A stretch of 64,000 nt of DNA from Mermis nigrescens (Eukaryota; Nematoda; Enoplea; Mermithida; Mermithidae): the NCBI GenBank assembly GCA_036768485.1, contig JAVLUZ010000540.1, positions 62,001 to 126,000 on the forward strand, written 5' to 3'. A program made the translations under genes and the position numbers. Numbering within the stretch: the stretch's first letter is position 1; each line of letters begins with the position of its first letter. Shown here one piece after another: positions 11,208 to 23,204 of this stretch. A model generated the notes under the pieces. The model did no database searches, was not told the DNA's origin, and worked only from the letters and a program-made list of their open reading frames with translations.

Positions 11208-11436
11208 GCGTTTTGTCGTCAGTGGGAACCGGCTCCAATTCGGCGTGTTTCCGCTTCCTGGTCGGCGCGACGCGTTTTTCAGCTGCGGCCGGTTCGTCTA
11301 AGCGCTCCTCGGCCGTCTTTCTCGGCGACGCGGCTTTGATGGGAGACTTGCGGGCGTGTTTGGGCGATTTTTCCGGAGCTGCTGCTTCACCGGAAGGCGC
11401 TGCAGCGACTGCTTCTGTTTCGCCTTCGATTGGCGC
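11208..11436 (-). CDS. DEK: DEK homologue, exon 6 (basic, lysine/proline rich)
   Basis: The acceptor TTAAACAG and the donor ACGC|GTGGGT enclose 229 nt with noticeably higher GC than the surroundings. The translation is charged: an alanine/glutamate-rich start, then EKSPKHARKSPIKAASPRKT, and RKRKHAELEPVPTDDKT. It starts in phase 0 after exon 5 and passes one base to exon 7. The composition fits the disordered N-terminal half of DEK. The long plus-strand open frame in the same place is its antisense shadow. Confidence 0.8.
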
Positions 11437-11499
11437 CTGTTTAACGAGTGAGAAGTCTACGTCATAAATCGGAAAGAAAAATAAAACGTCTGTAGAATT

Positions 11500-11810
11500 T
11501 CAGATTTTTCGGGAAATTTGGAAAATGTTTTCGATAAATTTGGAAATTTTCCCGGAAAATTTGGAAAATTTTCTCAGGAAATTTAAATATTTATTCTAGT
11601 AATCTGGAAACTTTTTCGGGAAAGTTTGGATATTTTTCAGGGAAATTTGGAAGTATTTTGAAAAATTTTAAAATTTTTCCGGGAAATTTGTAAATTTTGA
11701 AATTTGAAATCCTGGAACTTCAAAAATTTTTGCGGGAAATTTGAAAATTTTTCCAAATTTCTTTCGGTAAATCCGGAAAATTTTTCAAGAAATTTTGGAC
11801 CTTGTCGAAA
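11500..11810. repeat. Degenerate tandem repeat, about 20-30 bp unit
   Basis: A run of imperfect units close to GGGAAATTTGGAAAATTTTTC. Both strands give spurious F/N/K-rich open frames here, which should not be annotated as proteins. Confidence 0.6.
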
Positions 11811-13120
11811 TCTAAATGTAATACACACAAAAACGATCAACACAACGCACACATGTAATATTGTGACAATACGATTAGATCTTTCTAGCATAAAAACTTG
11901 TCTTCAACAAAATCGTCATTTGGAAAAAGAAAGAAAAGATAAGGCGACACAGCCGTATTATGTTTTTTAATTTACGACCCCCCATTGACCGAAAAAATTT
12001 ATGAAAGGTGAGATAATGCGCGGAAAGATGTAAAAATTGCACGTCTTTGTAATAAAATCTTCAAATTTTCCGCCATTTGTGATATTTTAGCTCAAGCGCG
12101 TCCGAAAAAACAGCACTTTTCACAGCCCTTTAAAAAATTTCATTAAAGATGGAATTTTATGATCTTAATACATAGAGCATGTCGACAAACGCCGAAAATG
12201 ATTTTTTTGCAAGCTAACCAACGAAACTTCCGAGATATAAACCAATTATTGTTGGGTACGCCTCTTGATTAGCCGAATACTGTATGCGGGCCATTAAAAA
12301 TTATTTCAATAAAAATTCAAGTACATTGAACAAAACGCATGATCAAAAACGACTAATTGGCGCGATACGTCAGAAAATTCGTATTTTTTGACTAAAACGT
12401 AGCTAAAAATGCATAAAACGAGAAAATTTCAAATTTTTTGTTTCAAATCGAAAACTCTTGGACGGGGTTGAAAATTTTTTGGTGACGGGGAGAATTTGCG
12501 CCAGGTGATAACCCCAAAACCTCTTCTCCCCAAGATCATCGGAAACTGCACGCATAGGATGGCTCCCCAAAATATTCAGAAAATATTTGCTTTGCTACAT
12601 GAACTTATTCTAACCGATAATTATTAGAGTTTTGATTACTGTTAGATACACACACACACACTAAGTGAATTAACATCGTCAGAAAAATACTGTCATCAAC
12701 AAGTATGAAAATGAGATTTCACTTCAGTGAAAAAATAAATAACACACTAAATCTAGTCACTTTAGGCAAATCCAACAAGCATTACATAAATAAATCGCCT
12801 TAGGTACATAAAAGTACGATAAGCTGAAAAATTGGTATTACTGTAATAAAGAAGGAAGAACGACTTCTAACCATACATGATCTTGGATGGATTTCTTCAT
12901 ACCCAGAAAAATTTTGTTTTTATGCTGTAGAAAGATAGAGCATCATCAGAAACGCTAAATAACAATGTTTTTGACGCGCACCTAGCATTTTGAACCCAAA
13001 AAAGGCAATTTCACACCCAGGGAAAACCCATGCTCTGCATGTATAGTATCCACCACTTTTGGGTCCAAGAAAGGCCTTTACAATGTCACCCCCTAGAATT
13101 CCCATGCTGAGCATGTCTGC
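11810..13120. other. DEK intron with one R-F fragment
   Basis: Mostly unannotatable AT-rich intron. An R-F fragment occupies about 12900-13115 (TGCTGTAGAAAGATAGAGCA, ATCAGAAACGC, GAATTCCCATGCTGAGCATG), ending within a few bases of the exon 5 donor. A short CA run lies at 12650-12660. Confidence 0.4.
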
Positions 13121-13127
13121 TTCTCAC

Positions 13128-13362
13128 TCTTTCTGCGGGTGATTCTTCAGTTTCCATTGCTTCCTCGGATGGTTTTTCAATGTCTGGCTCGCCAGCTTCT
13201 TCCGGGGTCTCTTCGCGAATTTCTTCGGCTTCTTTTGCTTCTGGCAGAGCTGCCGGCTCGCTTGGTTCGGATTCCACAGGTTCTGATTCCGGTTCCTCTT
13301 CAAATTCTTCTACGACTCGACCTTCTGGTTCCGAAGGGGCGCATATTCCCGCCTTTTCTGGC
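13128..13362 (-). CDS. DEK: DEK homologue, exon 5 (acidic region)
   Basis: The acceptor CATTTTAG and the donor AGA|GTGAGA bound 235 nt. The translation is strongly acidic (VVEEFEEEPESEPVESEP and following E/P-rich sequence), like the acidic N-terminal stretch of DEK. The first base completes the serine codon split at the end of exon 3/4, and the exon ends in phase 0. The plus-strand open frames here are antisense shadows. Confidence 0.8.
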
Positions 13363-13605
13363 CTAAAATGCAAGCTTGTTTACAAGTGTTTTTGTGTATA
13401 TATATTATATATATTTCTTTTTCTGGACAATAAAATATTTCTTGGCAAGTATTCGTATTCAAATGAATATCCATTATTGAAGATGAATCGGGTTCGTTTG
13501 CCCGGCCTCGGATAAAAAATTTAGAAAATAAAGACCCGGACCTGGCCCCGAAATTTCGAAGTTTGAGGACCATGACCCGACATTTTTATGCGTAAATACA
13601 CTTAC

Positions 13606-13736
13606 GATTTAGCTGAATCTTCCAAATTATTTTCTGATTCTACAGTTTCGTTCAATTCTTGGACTTGTTCTTGATTAGTAGTAGCATCGGTTAAAGCTGC
13701 GCTTTCTTCTTTCGTTGGGCTTCTATGCAGGTTAGT
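13606..13736 (-). CDS. DEK: DEK homologue, exon 4 (N-terminal, acidic/polar)
   Basis: A textbook acceptor (TGGATTTTTCAG) and donor (AAATC|GTAAGTG) enclose 131 nt encoding TNLHRSPTKEESAAL followed by an E/N/Q-rich segment ending NNLEDSAK. It starts in phase 0 and leaves two bases that join exon 5 in frame. No domain is recognisable, so assignment to DEK rests on strand, phase and composition. A 2.1-kb hAT element begins only about 25 bp upstream of the acceptor. Confidence 0.77.
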
Positions 13737-13761
13737 CTGAAAAATCCATAAATGATGCAAC

Positions 13762-15877
13762 CAGTGATCGACCGGGCTCAAAAAATATCGGGCCCGGGCT
13801 TTGCTGTCGGGCTTGGTACCGGGCCCAGGCCCGGGCTTATATACTAACAACATGCCTTGCTTCCAATATAATATTATGCATAAGATACATATTTAGACCG
13901 ATTTTACATTTGTTATTTGTCAAACGCAAGGCTTACTGCTGTATCAGGAAGATTTTTGAATTCTAAGCTCTGTTAATTATTCAATCTTTCTGAAAATAAA
14001 TTAAGTAGTTAGCAAGGATTTTGGTAGCATTATTCAAGCAAGAACAAAGTTTTTGATACAATAGCGCGCTATTCCATAATTAAAATGCACGTACAACTAA
14101 ACACGGTTTGAAAAAGCACAAGGTTTCATGTAGATATTTAAAGGAAATTGAGCATTAAATTTATGCATTCAGACATAACAGCGACTATGATATGGTCGGA
14201 TAGAAGATATGCTGTTTGGATTTTGGAACTCAAACTATAGCGTACACTAACGTCAATTGAAATTGTGTAGTGTATAGAATAGGACAAGTATTGAAGCCAT
14301 AGGCGTAGCCAGGGGGCATTGGGGGTACATGATTCCAAAATTTTTCAGAAATTTTGTTGATTTTCCGAGTGTAATAATTGTGTCCAGAAAATTGAGTTCA
14401 AAAAGGCAAAAACGTCAAAAATTTTCCGGCGCTTCGCACCGAGTCTTTATTATATTTACTGTTATATAGATCCAATGAGTTCAAAAGCTTAAATTAGCTA
14501 AAATAATCGATCAATTTACATCACTTTAGTGATTTATTGCTCTATTTCTTCGTTGTATGAAACTGCGCATGCTTGTTGAGCATAACAGTGAATGTGTGAA
14601 AATGATTGTGTACCAGTTTGTCTATTTTTTGCTTTGTTTGTCTTTCTTTACAAAGACACATAATCCTATTTTAAATTAAAGGAATGGCCGAATTTTCTTG
14701 TTTTTGCGCATTTTCTGTTTTCTGAATTATTTCTTATTAATAAGAAGGCCACAAATGGGCCTGAAAACGATAAGAACAAAATTGTCATTGATACATCTTT
14801 TTTACATCTTATTGGCAGCACCCTTTGCTGCGCTTTATACTTAGCAGAGGTCGAAAAGCGCATTTCAGCTCAGAAATCTTGTACAATGTAGGACTTCATC
14901 AATTTTGAGTGTTTTGGGTTTAATTTAGAACCGAGATTTGGCCGATTTTGCGAAAATTTTAGCGATAGTATTTAACATTAAAGTGCTTATTGTACAAAAT
15001 TTTCTAGGGGGCGATTGAGCGCGCCACTGCAGCCTCGCCACCCCCCCGCCGTAAAATCTCGTTGCACATGTGAAGCGAGATTTTTGGGAGGACGAAAAGG
15101 AAAAAGGGTTCGTCGAAATCAATTTGTCTGTTATGTATGATTTAAGCGGTATAAATTGTGTTCAAAGAGCTAAAACGTCAAAATTTTCCGGCGCATGGCG
15201 CTGCTGGTTATAGTTCTTTCTTTTTGTAAAGCTTCAGCATTGCGTTTAATAGCCTAAATCAGGCAAAATATCACAGAATATTAATATTCACAGGCTATAA
15301 AATGTTAAGGACAGTAAAAGATTACTAAAATCCTTGGTGCTTTGCGCCTCTTATGATTTCCGAACTGTTTGTCAATTAAAAGACCGTAAATTCAACATGA
15401 AAACCATAAAAATTTCAAAAATTTACGCCGTTTCGCGCTGATTAACATTTTTGTATTTCTGATTGTCAGAAACCCATAAATTAGCTAGGCTACACTACTA
15501 AAGGTCGAAAAACTCAGTTTTATTTTAGGTACATGACGTTACTAACATTCAATGCAAAATTAGTCTTAAAAAATTTTTTGTGTATGCCCCCCGAACCAAA
15601 ATCCTGCCTACGCCTCTGATTCAAGCGTTGTATAGAAGATGAATGCACATATGAAGTTGACAAGTATATGATAATGAGCAGGTAGGCAGAAGTAAGGCAA
15701 ATGGATTTAAATAGAATCACAGGCTAGCAAATTCATAAGAAATACGGACAACAGCTGAAATAGTAAACGTCTCAAATATTAACGATAATTATTTGAGGCC
15801 CGGTTGAGGCCCGGTGGTTTTCAGCCGGGCCCGGGCCTGCTATGACCGGCCGGGCCCGGGTACCCGGTCGATCACTG
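13762..15877. mobile_element. Non-autonomous hAT element, TSD GATGCAAC
   Basis: The ends are inverted: CAGTGATCGACCGGG at 13762 and its complement at 15877, flanked on both sides by the 8-bp duplication GATGCAAC (13754-13761 and 15878-15885). Subterminal GGGCCCGGGC/GGCCCGG repeats occur on both sides. No transposase frame remains in the 2.1 kb. It lies in the DEK intron next to exon 4. Confidence 0.88.
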
Positions 15878-16086
15878 GATGCAACCCTAGCATGTGACAG
15901 GGGGTTGAGGGGGAACCCTCACCTACGTTTGGTCGTCCCCCTCCCCCAAAGCCAGAAAATTTTTGACTTACCCCGATTTTTGGAAAAACTTGCGATTTTT
16001 CACCGTTTTTAGATGTTTTTTGGTCACTTTTGACCAAAAATTGGAGGTCATTCAACTCACCCCACCCCTTAAGAATTGCCAGGGAC

Positions 16087-18071
16087 CAGTGTTTTTTCGT
16101 ACAAAGTCCGTTTGTAAATGTACAAAGACGGTCCCCGAGTCTTTGCATATTTGTAACATGCAAATTTTTGTGTACCTACTATAATATGGCACAGTATCGA
16201 TTTTAGTGTGGTAAAACAGGGTTTTTCGACTTTGGTAGTGTATTTTAGCTCATTTGTCTCAAAACGGAGCGAAGCGCGGGAAAAATTTGACGTTTTCCCA
16301 TTCTGAATGCAAATTCTGCAATTTAATACAGGGTGGCCACTGGTTTCCCGAAATAAAATTACCGAGTTTTTCAAGAATTTCCCGGGTGATTTATGGACAA
16401 TTTACCGCTTTCAAATCATCCTTTAAACGCAAACTATATACGCAAAAGTGTCATGATAAGAACCTGAAAAAGGATAAGGCACAAACAACTTTTAATCAAA
16501 CAAATTCAAATACTACACGAAACGTTTTGGAACAATCATAATTTCTTTTTCAATGATGCTTACGAGTTGTCGATAGTAGTTCTTGCAGTCTATAATATAG
16601 TACAGTTGCGATTTCAGTGTGGTAAAACAGGGTTTTTCGATCTTTGGTAGTATATTTCAGCTAATTTCTGGGTTTCTCACGCCGAAAATTACTAAAAATT
16701 GGACATTTTTCCATTCTAAATGCAAATCCTGCCATTTTTTAGATATATAGGACCAGTGGCGGATCTAGGATTTTCCTAAGGGGGGAAGAGCGGTATCCCA
16801 ACTTTTCCAAAAACAGTCAAAAATAGGTCCACAAATTTGCCCTTCGCGCAAAATAGCGTTTTTTCGGTGTTCTGAAATTTTTAAAATGTTAGACAATTTT
16901 GTGCGAAAAAATCATTAAATTTCGTTGACTTTAACAAAAATCTGACGCGAAGAGCCGAAAAACTTGTGAAATTAATGCGATAGACGTCTAGAAGCATGAT
17001 TTACTGCTTGATTTCCTGTATTTATAGCATTTGATGCGAAGCATCGAAATTTTTAATTGAAAAAGAAGAAAACTATGCAAAAAGAGCTGTTAAAATTGTT
17101 TTGAAACCTACATGAACAGAAAATGGCTTCCAGGCAGTGTTTTTTTGTACAAGGTCTATTTGTACATACATATACAAAGATGGTTCCTAAGTCTTTGTAC
17201 ATTTTGTACACACAAATTTTTAGGTACTATGATATAGTATGGTAGCGACTTTAGTGCGGTAAAAACAGAGTTGTTCAACCTTTGGTAGTGTATTTTGGCT
17301 AATTCCTGGTTTTAAGAGAGCAAAAATCATTAAGAACCGTCTTAAAACGGCGCAAAGCGCCGTAAAAATTGACATTCTTCCTTTCGAAATGCGATTTCTG
17401 CTATTATCAAGACATATATGACATACAATTACTCATTTCGGCGCGGAGCGCCGGAAATTTTGCGAATTTCAGACCTTTTTGCAGTTTTTGTCTTCCCAAA
17501 AATCTTTGTACACGTACAAAGACGGTCCCGACAAGTCTTTGTACATCGGGAAAAATCTTTGCCGAGTACAAAAAACACTGTTGCACAAACGTCTTAACGA
17601 ACACTAGTACAAATAGCTACTAGCTATATCAAACAAAGAGAATGCTTAAATAGCAATCAACGATGAGACAATGGCGAGAAGAAAAACGGAAATAAATGCT
17701 ACATGATAAAATATAAAAACACGTAAACTAGCATGATACTAAAAGCGATAAAAAATGTAACATTGTACTATTAATTCAATATTTTTTACCTCCTAAAACT
17801 GAGTTCACACTAAATTTCTTGACGAAAATCCCGATTTTTCCGGAAGCCACAAAAATCTCCGGGATTTTCCCGGGTTCCGGGTGAGTGGCCACCCTGTTAA
17901 TAGATATATAGGACAAACAATAATTCATTCCGGCACGAAGCGCCGAAAACTTTTGGTAATTTTACACCTTTATAGTTTTTGTCTTCCTTAAAATCTTTGT
18001 ACATGTACGAAGATGGTCCTGAAAAGTCTTTGTACATCGGTAAAAATCTTTGCCGAATACAAAAAACCGTG
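16087..18071. mobile_element. R-A element (hAT-like) inserted in R-E and itself interrupted
   Basis: The left end is CAGTGTTTTTTCGTACAAAG and the right end is GAATACAAAAAACCGTG. Flanking octamers CCAGGGAC (16079-16086) and CCGGGGAC (18072-18079) differ at one position. The interior between 16329 and 17896 is a separate insertion. Two copies of the palindrome GGCGC..GCGCC type remain (about 16262 and 17932). Confidence 0.7.
16329..17896. mobile_element. Element R-C (TIR CAGGGTGGCCACT) carrying further nested repeats
   Basis: Inverted ends CAGGGTGGCCACT and AGTGGCCACCCTG are flanked by TTAATA on both sides (16323-16328, 17897-17902). Terminal regions are rich in TTCCCGGG-type sequence. Inside are a second partial R-A (about 16590-16750), an R-B fragment beginning CAGTGGCGGATCTAGG (16753-17130) and a nearly complete R-A (17131-17585). 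No transposase is recognisable. Confidence 0.65.
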
Positions 18072-18114
18072 CCGGGGACCCCAACCCGAAATTTCGAGCC
18101 ATTACATGTATGAT

Positions 18115-19165
18115 GCAATCGCCATAATTAATTAAATATGATATGTAATAATATACAACGAAAGAGAGCGGTTGCGAAATCTACCGCCGCTTTGTTTGCA
18201 GAACCGCAAAACTGCTCAAAAAGACTAAAGCTTCAGACTTTCAAGCCAAGAGTGCGTCGAATATTGCAATTTCAGTTTAAATTGAACAATTTTTTACTAT
18301 CCTGAAATTTTGCCTCATTGTATACTATCAAGAAACACTTAAAAATATCAAAAAAAGATCCTGGCTAATAGCTTGAATATATACAGGCTTGGCCAAAAGT
18401 TTAAGACACTGCAAACAACAGCACTATACATGCCGTTTAACTTTGCAGCAAGACAAACGAAGTCGGATAAAATTAAACTGAGCACAAATGAATGTATCTA
18501 GATCACTTTTTTTGCAAACTTTTCAAAAAAAAGTTCTATCAAAATCCGTTGAGCCGTTCTCAACATATTAATAGGCTAAACTGATGCTCATATCTCTTAA
18601 AAACATGTTGCCACAATTTAACATTGATTAATGATCGATCGCTCTCAAATTACCGATTAATGGTAAAAGTTTGTGCAACACAGCTTCCAAAAACATTCGA
18701 GCATCATGAACGATAAAGACAATTCTAGCTCGTAACCATACGTGATCTAAGGGAGGGTGGCGGGGTTTCAACACACAGGAAAAATTTTTAACCCCCGCAA
18801 AATTTTTTCGCCCATCCCAAAAAAGGCGATCTTTTGAAATATTTATATTTTCCCCAATATTTAATCTTTGATTTCTCGAATGGGTTAAATCGTGGAATAT
18901 GCATTGATCGCGAAATGTATAAGTTTCACAAGAAAAGACTAGTCTAAGGTTTACACTAACTTCAACAATTTACACCATGAAAGCAAACCGATCATAATTT
19001 GTCAATTAGTTTCCTATTAGAACCTTTCAACTATAATCTTTAAAAATAAGAAGAATAAACATTTATTACGAAAAACATATAAGATTATTAGGTAGGATAC
19101 CCTGTATTTATATATAAAACAAAAACCTGTACATAAAACCGTTGTTGACTTCTAGTTTTATATTA
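18115..19165. other. DEK intron, no recognised feature
   Basis: About 1 kb with no coding signal, no tRNA-like fold and no repeat landmark that I recognise. Confidence 0.35.
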
Positions 19166-19170
19166 TATAC

Positions 19171-19296
19171 CTGCTCAACAGAATCGTGCAATCTAGTAAC
19201 ATCATGAGGCTGAAATATTGGCTTATGAAGAAGACCTTCATGTCGAATAGGCGACCTCTCCATTTTTTCTGGACTTTTACTGTTTATTCCGTTGAT
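19171..19296 (-). CDS. DEK: Putative DEK exon 2/3 (N-terminal)
   Basis: A minus-strand acceptor (CTTTTTTAG|ATCAAC) and donor (GAGCAG|GTATATAA) enclose exactly 42 codons, fully open, encoding SKSPEKMERSPIRHEGLL and then a histidine-containing segment ending DSVEQ. Both borders are phase 0, which matches the exon at 13606-13736 downstream and the start exon at 26469 upstream. No domain is recognised. Assignment to DEK is an inference from strand, order and phase; it could belong to a different minus-strand gene. Confidence 0.6.
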
Positions 19297-20146
19297 CTAA
19301 AAAAGCAAGTTAAAATAAAATACAGCTTTGAATGCTGAGTGGCACATAGCAGACATTTAATAGACATCTTTGATAGAGTTGACGTAGAGTGCATGCAATA
19401 GGAACAGGCGAAGAGAGATGATAATCGTGATAAAGCACCAATAAGTCAGGTATATACTGCTGAGTGATTTAGGCCCAAAAAATGCAATTTCAAAAAATTT
19501 TGACGTTATATATACGTAACCTCACAACAACTTATTGTAGTGAAAATCCTGCATTTCACCCTGACCACATGGCTTTGTGAATTTCGTTTTAGCAAAAAAT
19601 AGCGCTTGAAGAAAAATCTAACGAGTCACTACATACAGGCACAGCATGGGAATTCGAGGGAATGAAAAGCGAGGCCTGGATGTTGATATTAATTAAATCT
19701 AGGAAGATAAATCTGTGATCATTCCTAACTGTGATCAGTGATCGGACCGAGGCCTCGGCCTCGGCCTCGGCAAGCCTCGGCGTTTTCTGGAGCCTCGGCC
19801 TCGGCGCTGAGGGCGAAGCTGAAAAGTGCCGAGGCGCCGAAGGTTAAAATCAAATTTGAATAAGTTTAATATATCCGTTAAATATTAACTATTTAGAATG
19901 CATCTGCAGTACACAGGCTGTTTCTTACCTATTGGCTTTTCTTATGGTTTAAGGCGCGTACCCAGTTACACCAAGTTACATACAGCAAAGCGCCAATTGA
20001 TATTCATATGATGACTAACTTTTATTTCTCATGCTCGCTACATGGATCGGAAAGTACAGTGCAGAGTAAATAATCGTAATATTAAACACTTTATCTAACT
20101 AAAATAAATGTTTAGATGTTCATTGTTGTTAGCCAGAATTCTGATT

Positions 20147-20347
20147 TTAATCTGATGAAGCAGATAATTCATCATCAAAATCCAGATCATCTGAATCAGA
20201 GTCAGCCTCATCCATTTCGCCTTGTTGTGCTATCGCATCATCGTCGTCGTCATCGTTTATCAGATTCTTTAAAGTCACACTATTATAACCAACTGCTTTG
20301 AGATTATGCTTTACAAAAGGAGTTTTTGACATTTGTCTGTCATTCAT
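20147..20347 (-). pseudogene. hAT transposase C-terminal tail, left copy
   Basis: A 66-codon fragment ending in a run of aspartates and an acidic DSDDLDFDDELSASSD tail. The segment KHNLKAVGYNSVTLKNLI is repeated almost exactly in the opposite arm of the same element. It lacks the catalytic and hATC regions, so it is a remnant. I call it hAT because the surrounding element has hAT-type ends and an 8-bp target duplication, not because of a motif in the tail itself. Confidence 0.6.
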
Positions 20348-20833
20348 TCACCACAGCTTTTCTTTTCTTCCACCGCATTGTCATGAATTATTTTTTATTT
20401 TAGAGGTTTTGTGTATCAGTATCACTGATTAAGTATCCTACCGACCTTCCTGCATAGCATATAGTTCCTATTTTAACCCTAATGTGGAGCTCAGGCTCGT
20501 ATACAGGGGGATTGGGGGAAAGTGCCCCTTTCGAAATAAAATGTGAGAATAATCGCGAAAGACTTTTCGCGCTTCGCGTTGAATTTCACAATGATAATTT
20601 GTACAATCAAAAGCGTCTCTCTTGCTACATGGATCGGAAAGTACAGTCGCTACATGCAGAGGCGGATTTAAGGGGGCGGCCGCTCCCCATTGGCCAAAAT
20701 ATTTGGCGAGATAAAGAATGGATATGCAATTTGCAATGATTTTTGGTCGTCAGTGACCATAATTTCTCAAATTTTTCCGGCGCTGCGCGCCGGATGATAC
20801 CTATTAATGACATTTATTTACTTTCTTGGCGAC

Positions 20834-22209
20834 AGGGCCCGGTTTCACCATAAGTTTACGACTCCTAAGAGTCCTACGACTTCCGTTTTTCGGGAAAATC
20901 ATGTTTCACCATCTTTTTACGAGTTATGAGTAACAAGCAACGGATTAATAGTTCGTATTACGAGGGTTTCACCAGGATTTCCGTAGGACTCATAAAAACT
21001 CATTTTTTACGAGTACTTTTTGGACCTTTTTACGAGTACTCGTAATAAAATGTATATCTTTTCTGTTGCGTATGAAATTCTTCGTTGGTCATTGTCTCTG
21101 TTTTAAACAGCATAATTACGTAATTAATTGCAGATTTTATGCCGCTCGATAGAAAAACATAGAAAGTGTTAAGAAATGTTTGGGATTTAGTCAACAAGAA
21201 TTAATAAGCTTCTCAGAAAATTTATAACTTTAAATAAAAACGAAAATAATAATATTAGTAATAATAATAATGACGATAATAATAACAATAATAATAATAA
21301 TAATCATAATAATAATACTAATAATAAGAATATTACTAATACTAATAATAATAATTATTATTATTATACTAATACTAATAATAATCTTGATAATAATAAT
21401 GATAATAATAATAATTATTATTATTACTATTATAATTTATAGACGAAATCAATTAAATCAGATTCAGAGACGTTACGAAGCTAAAAGTATATCACAGCGT
21501 ATTATTTCAATTTTCAAATTTAATAAATCATTCTTAGTTGTCATTAATATGTACATATAATATGCAGTCGGCTCTTTTCCGAAGGAAGTGCGATGAAATT
21601 CTAGTTTTCAGAAATCTAATCAAAAATATCTGATTTCCGCAATTCATGCAAAATGTCTAAGTGATTGTAATATTTTTCATAAAAAAACTGCGAACATTAC
21701 TAACAAGGGCTAAAGAAATAAAATTTCGAATTACTACTCAAGAATGCAGCTTAGGAATCGAATTTTATGGGATTTCTCTAAAACATTTTTTGAAAAATAT
21801 ATTATTTTTTTAATGCTAATCTTCTTACCCTTTACATGTGCTGCCAGTATATGTATTATTTAGGTGTGTGCACGAAAAGTGAAACAAATTGAGAAAAAAC
21901 AAATCAGAAAACTATTAAACGCACTGTCTGCCACTTCTTTACGAGTCCTATGGACCTCTTTTTGATCCGTGATAATATTACAAAATTTACGAATCTTTTC
22001 ACTCGTAACATTCGATCGTAATATCTGGTGAAACCGCCCAGCCGTTATTCGTGAAAAAACACTCGTAAAAAGTACTCGTAGAACTCGTAACTCGTGGCTC
22101 GTAAATCTCAGTTTTTGGTGAAACGGAAATTTGTAGCACTCGTAGCCCGTACTCATGAAACCGTCACCCGTAACTCCTAACTCGTAGCTTTGTGGTAAAA
22201 CCGGGCCCT
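20834..22209. mobile_element. Foldback element with AGGGCCCGGTTT ends
   Basis: Left end AGGGCCCGGTTTCACCATAA; right end is the near complement TTGTGGTAAAACCGGGCCCT. Both arms (about 200 bp) are built of CGTAGGACTCGTAA-like units in inverted orientation. It interrupts an R-B repeat whose uninterrupted form is at about 37196-37690 (TTGGCGAC joined to CTGGAAGCC). No clear target duplication. The centre holds a TAA/TTA microsatellite. Confidence 0.7.
21240..21440. repeat. TAA/ATT microsatellite
   Basis: An imperfect trinucleotide array of AAT/TAA with TTA interruptions. The isoleucine-rich open frame reported by frame scanning here is an artefact of the array. Confidence 0.9.
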
Positions 22210-23204
22210 GGAAGCCCTTTTCTGTTCATGTAGGTTTCAAAACAATTTTAACAGCAGAAACAGCTATTTTTGCATAGTTTTCTTCTATTTTCAATAAAAA
22301 AATTTCAATGTTTTGCATCAAGTGCTATAAATACAGGGAATCAAGCAGTAAATCATGCTTCTAGACGTCTATCCGCCTTAATTTTGCAAATTTCTCGGCG
22401 CTTCGCGCCAGATTTTTGTTAAAGTCTTAGAAATTTAATGATTTTTTTGCACAACATTGTCGAAAATTCTAAAATTTTAAGAAAAATATGACTTCAAAAG
22501 TGATTAAAAGTATACAATGTAAAACACGAAAAATGCTATTTAGCGCGTTGAGGGCAAAATTTTGGACCTGTTTTTGGCTTTTTTGGAAAAGTTTGTATAC
22601 CGCCCCCTCCGGCTACTGGATGGATCAGAAAGTACAGTAATTATCGCATTCGTCTGCTACCATAAAACGTTCAAAGACTCTTCTTTGTAAAGCACAATCT
22701 CAAAGCAGTTGGTTATAATAGTGTGACTTTAAAGAATCTGATAAAGGCTGATGACGACGATAACGCGATAGCACAAGGCGAAATAGATGAGGCTAACTTT
22801 GATTCAGATGATATAGATTTCGATGATGAATTATCTGCTTCATCAGATTGAAATAAAAATTCTGGCCAACACCAATAAACATTTGTTTTAGTTCGATAAA
22901 GTGTTAAATATTACGATTATTCTCTAGCTCATGTACATACAAAATATTCTAAGAGTACTATTTATGGGTATATAGGTATATAAGCTTGACCCTCGGCATT
23001 ACCCTCGGCCTCGGCCTCGGCCTCGGCAAGGATTTTAAGTCGCCTCGGCCTCGGCCGAGGCCGAGGATCCAAAAAGTACCCTCGGTCCGATCACTGACTG
23101 TGATATATATCCCAAAAAAATTATTTTCTTTCATAGCTTCACTTAATAATGAGATTAAAAGAAAACATTCAATATAATATAGGTACTAGAAAATATCCGA
23201 CACC

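Larger units (their letters stand above)
15886..18111. mobile_element. R-E MITE split by a nest of younger elements
   Basis: The left fragment (15886-16078) starts CCTAGCATGTGACAGGGGG. The right fragment (18080-18111) ends ATTTCGAGCCATTACATGTAT. The flanking octamers GATGCAAC (15878) and GATGCAAT (18112) agree at 7 of 8 positions, as expected for an aged duplication. Everything between 16087 and 18071 was inserted later. Its left duplication is the same octamer used by the neighbouring hAT element at 13762-15877. Confidence 0.65.
19736..23096. mobile_element. Foldback hAT derivative, TSD ACTGTGAT
   Basis: The termini are CAGTGATCGGACCGAGG and its complement, flanked by ACTGTGAT on both sides (19728-19735, 23097-23104). 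Both ends hold CCTCGG tandem repeats. Each arm also encodes, pointing inward from its own end, the same acidic transposase tail (FVKHNLKAVGYNSVTLKNLI then D-rich): minus strand at 20147-20347 and plus strand at about 22700-22851. So the element is an inverted duplication of one transposon end. Its middle is occupied by an R-B repeat and another foldback (20834-22209). Confidence 0.82.

Noticed and set aside
11198..11467. Plus-strand open frame of 89 codons
   Set aside because: Antisense shadow of DEK exon 6; only the minus strand has splice sites in phase.
21270..21560. Isoleucine-rich 96-codon frame
   Set aside because: Translation of a TAA/ATT microsatellite.
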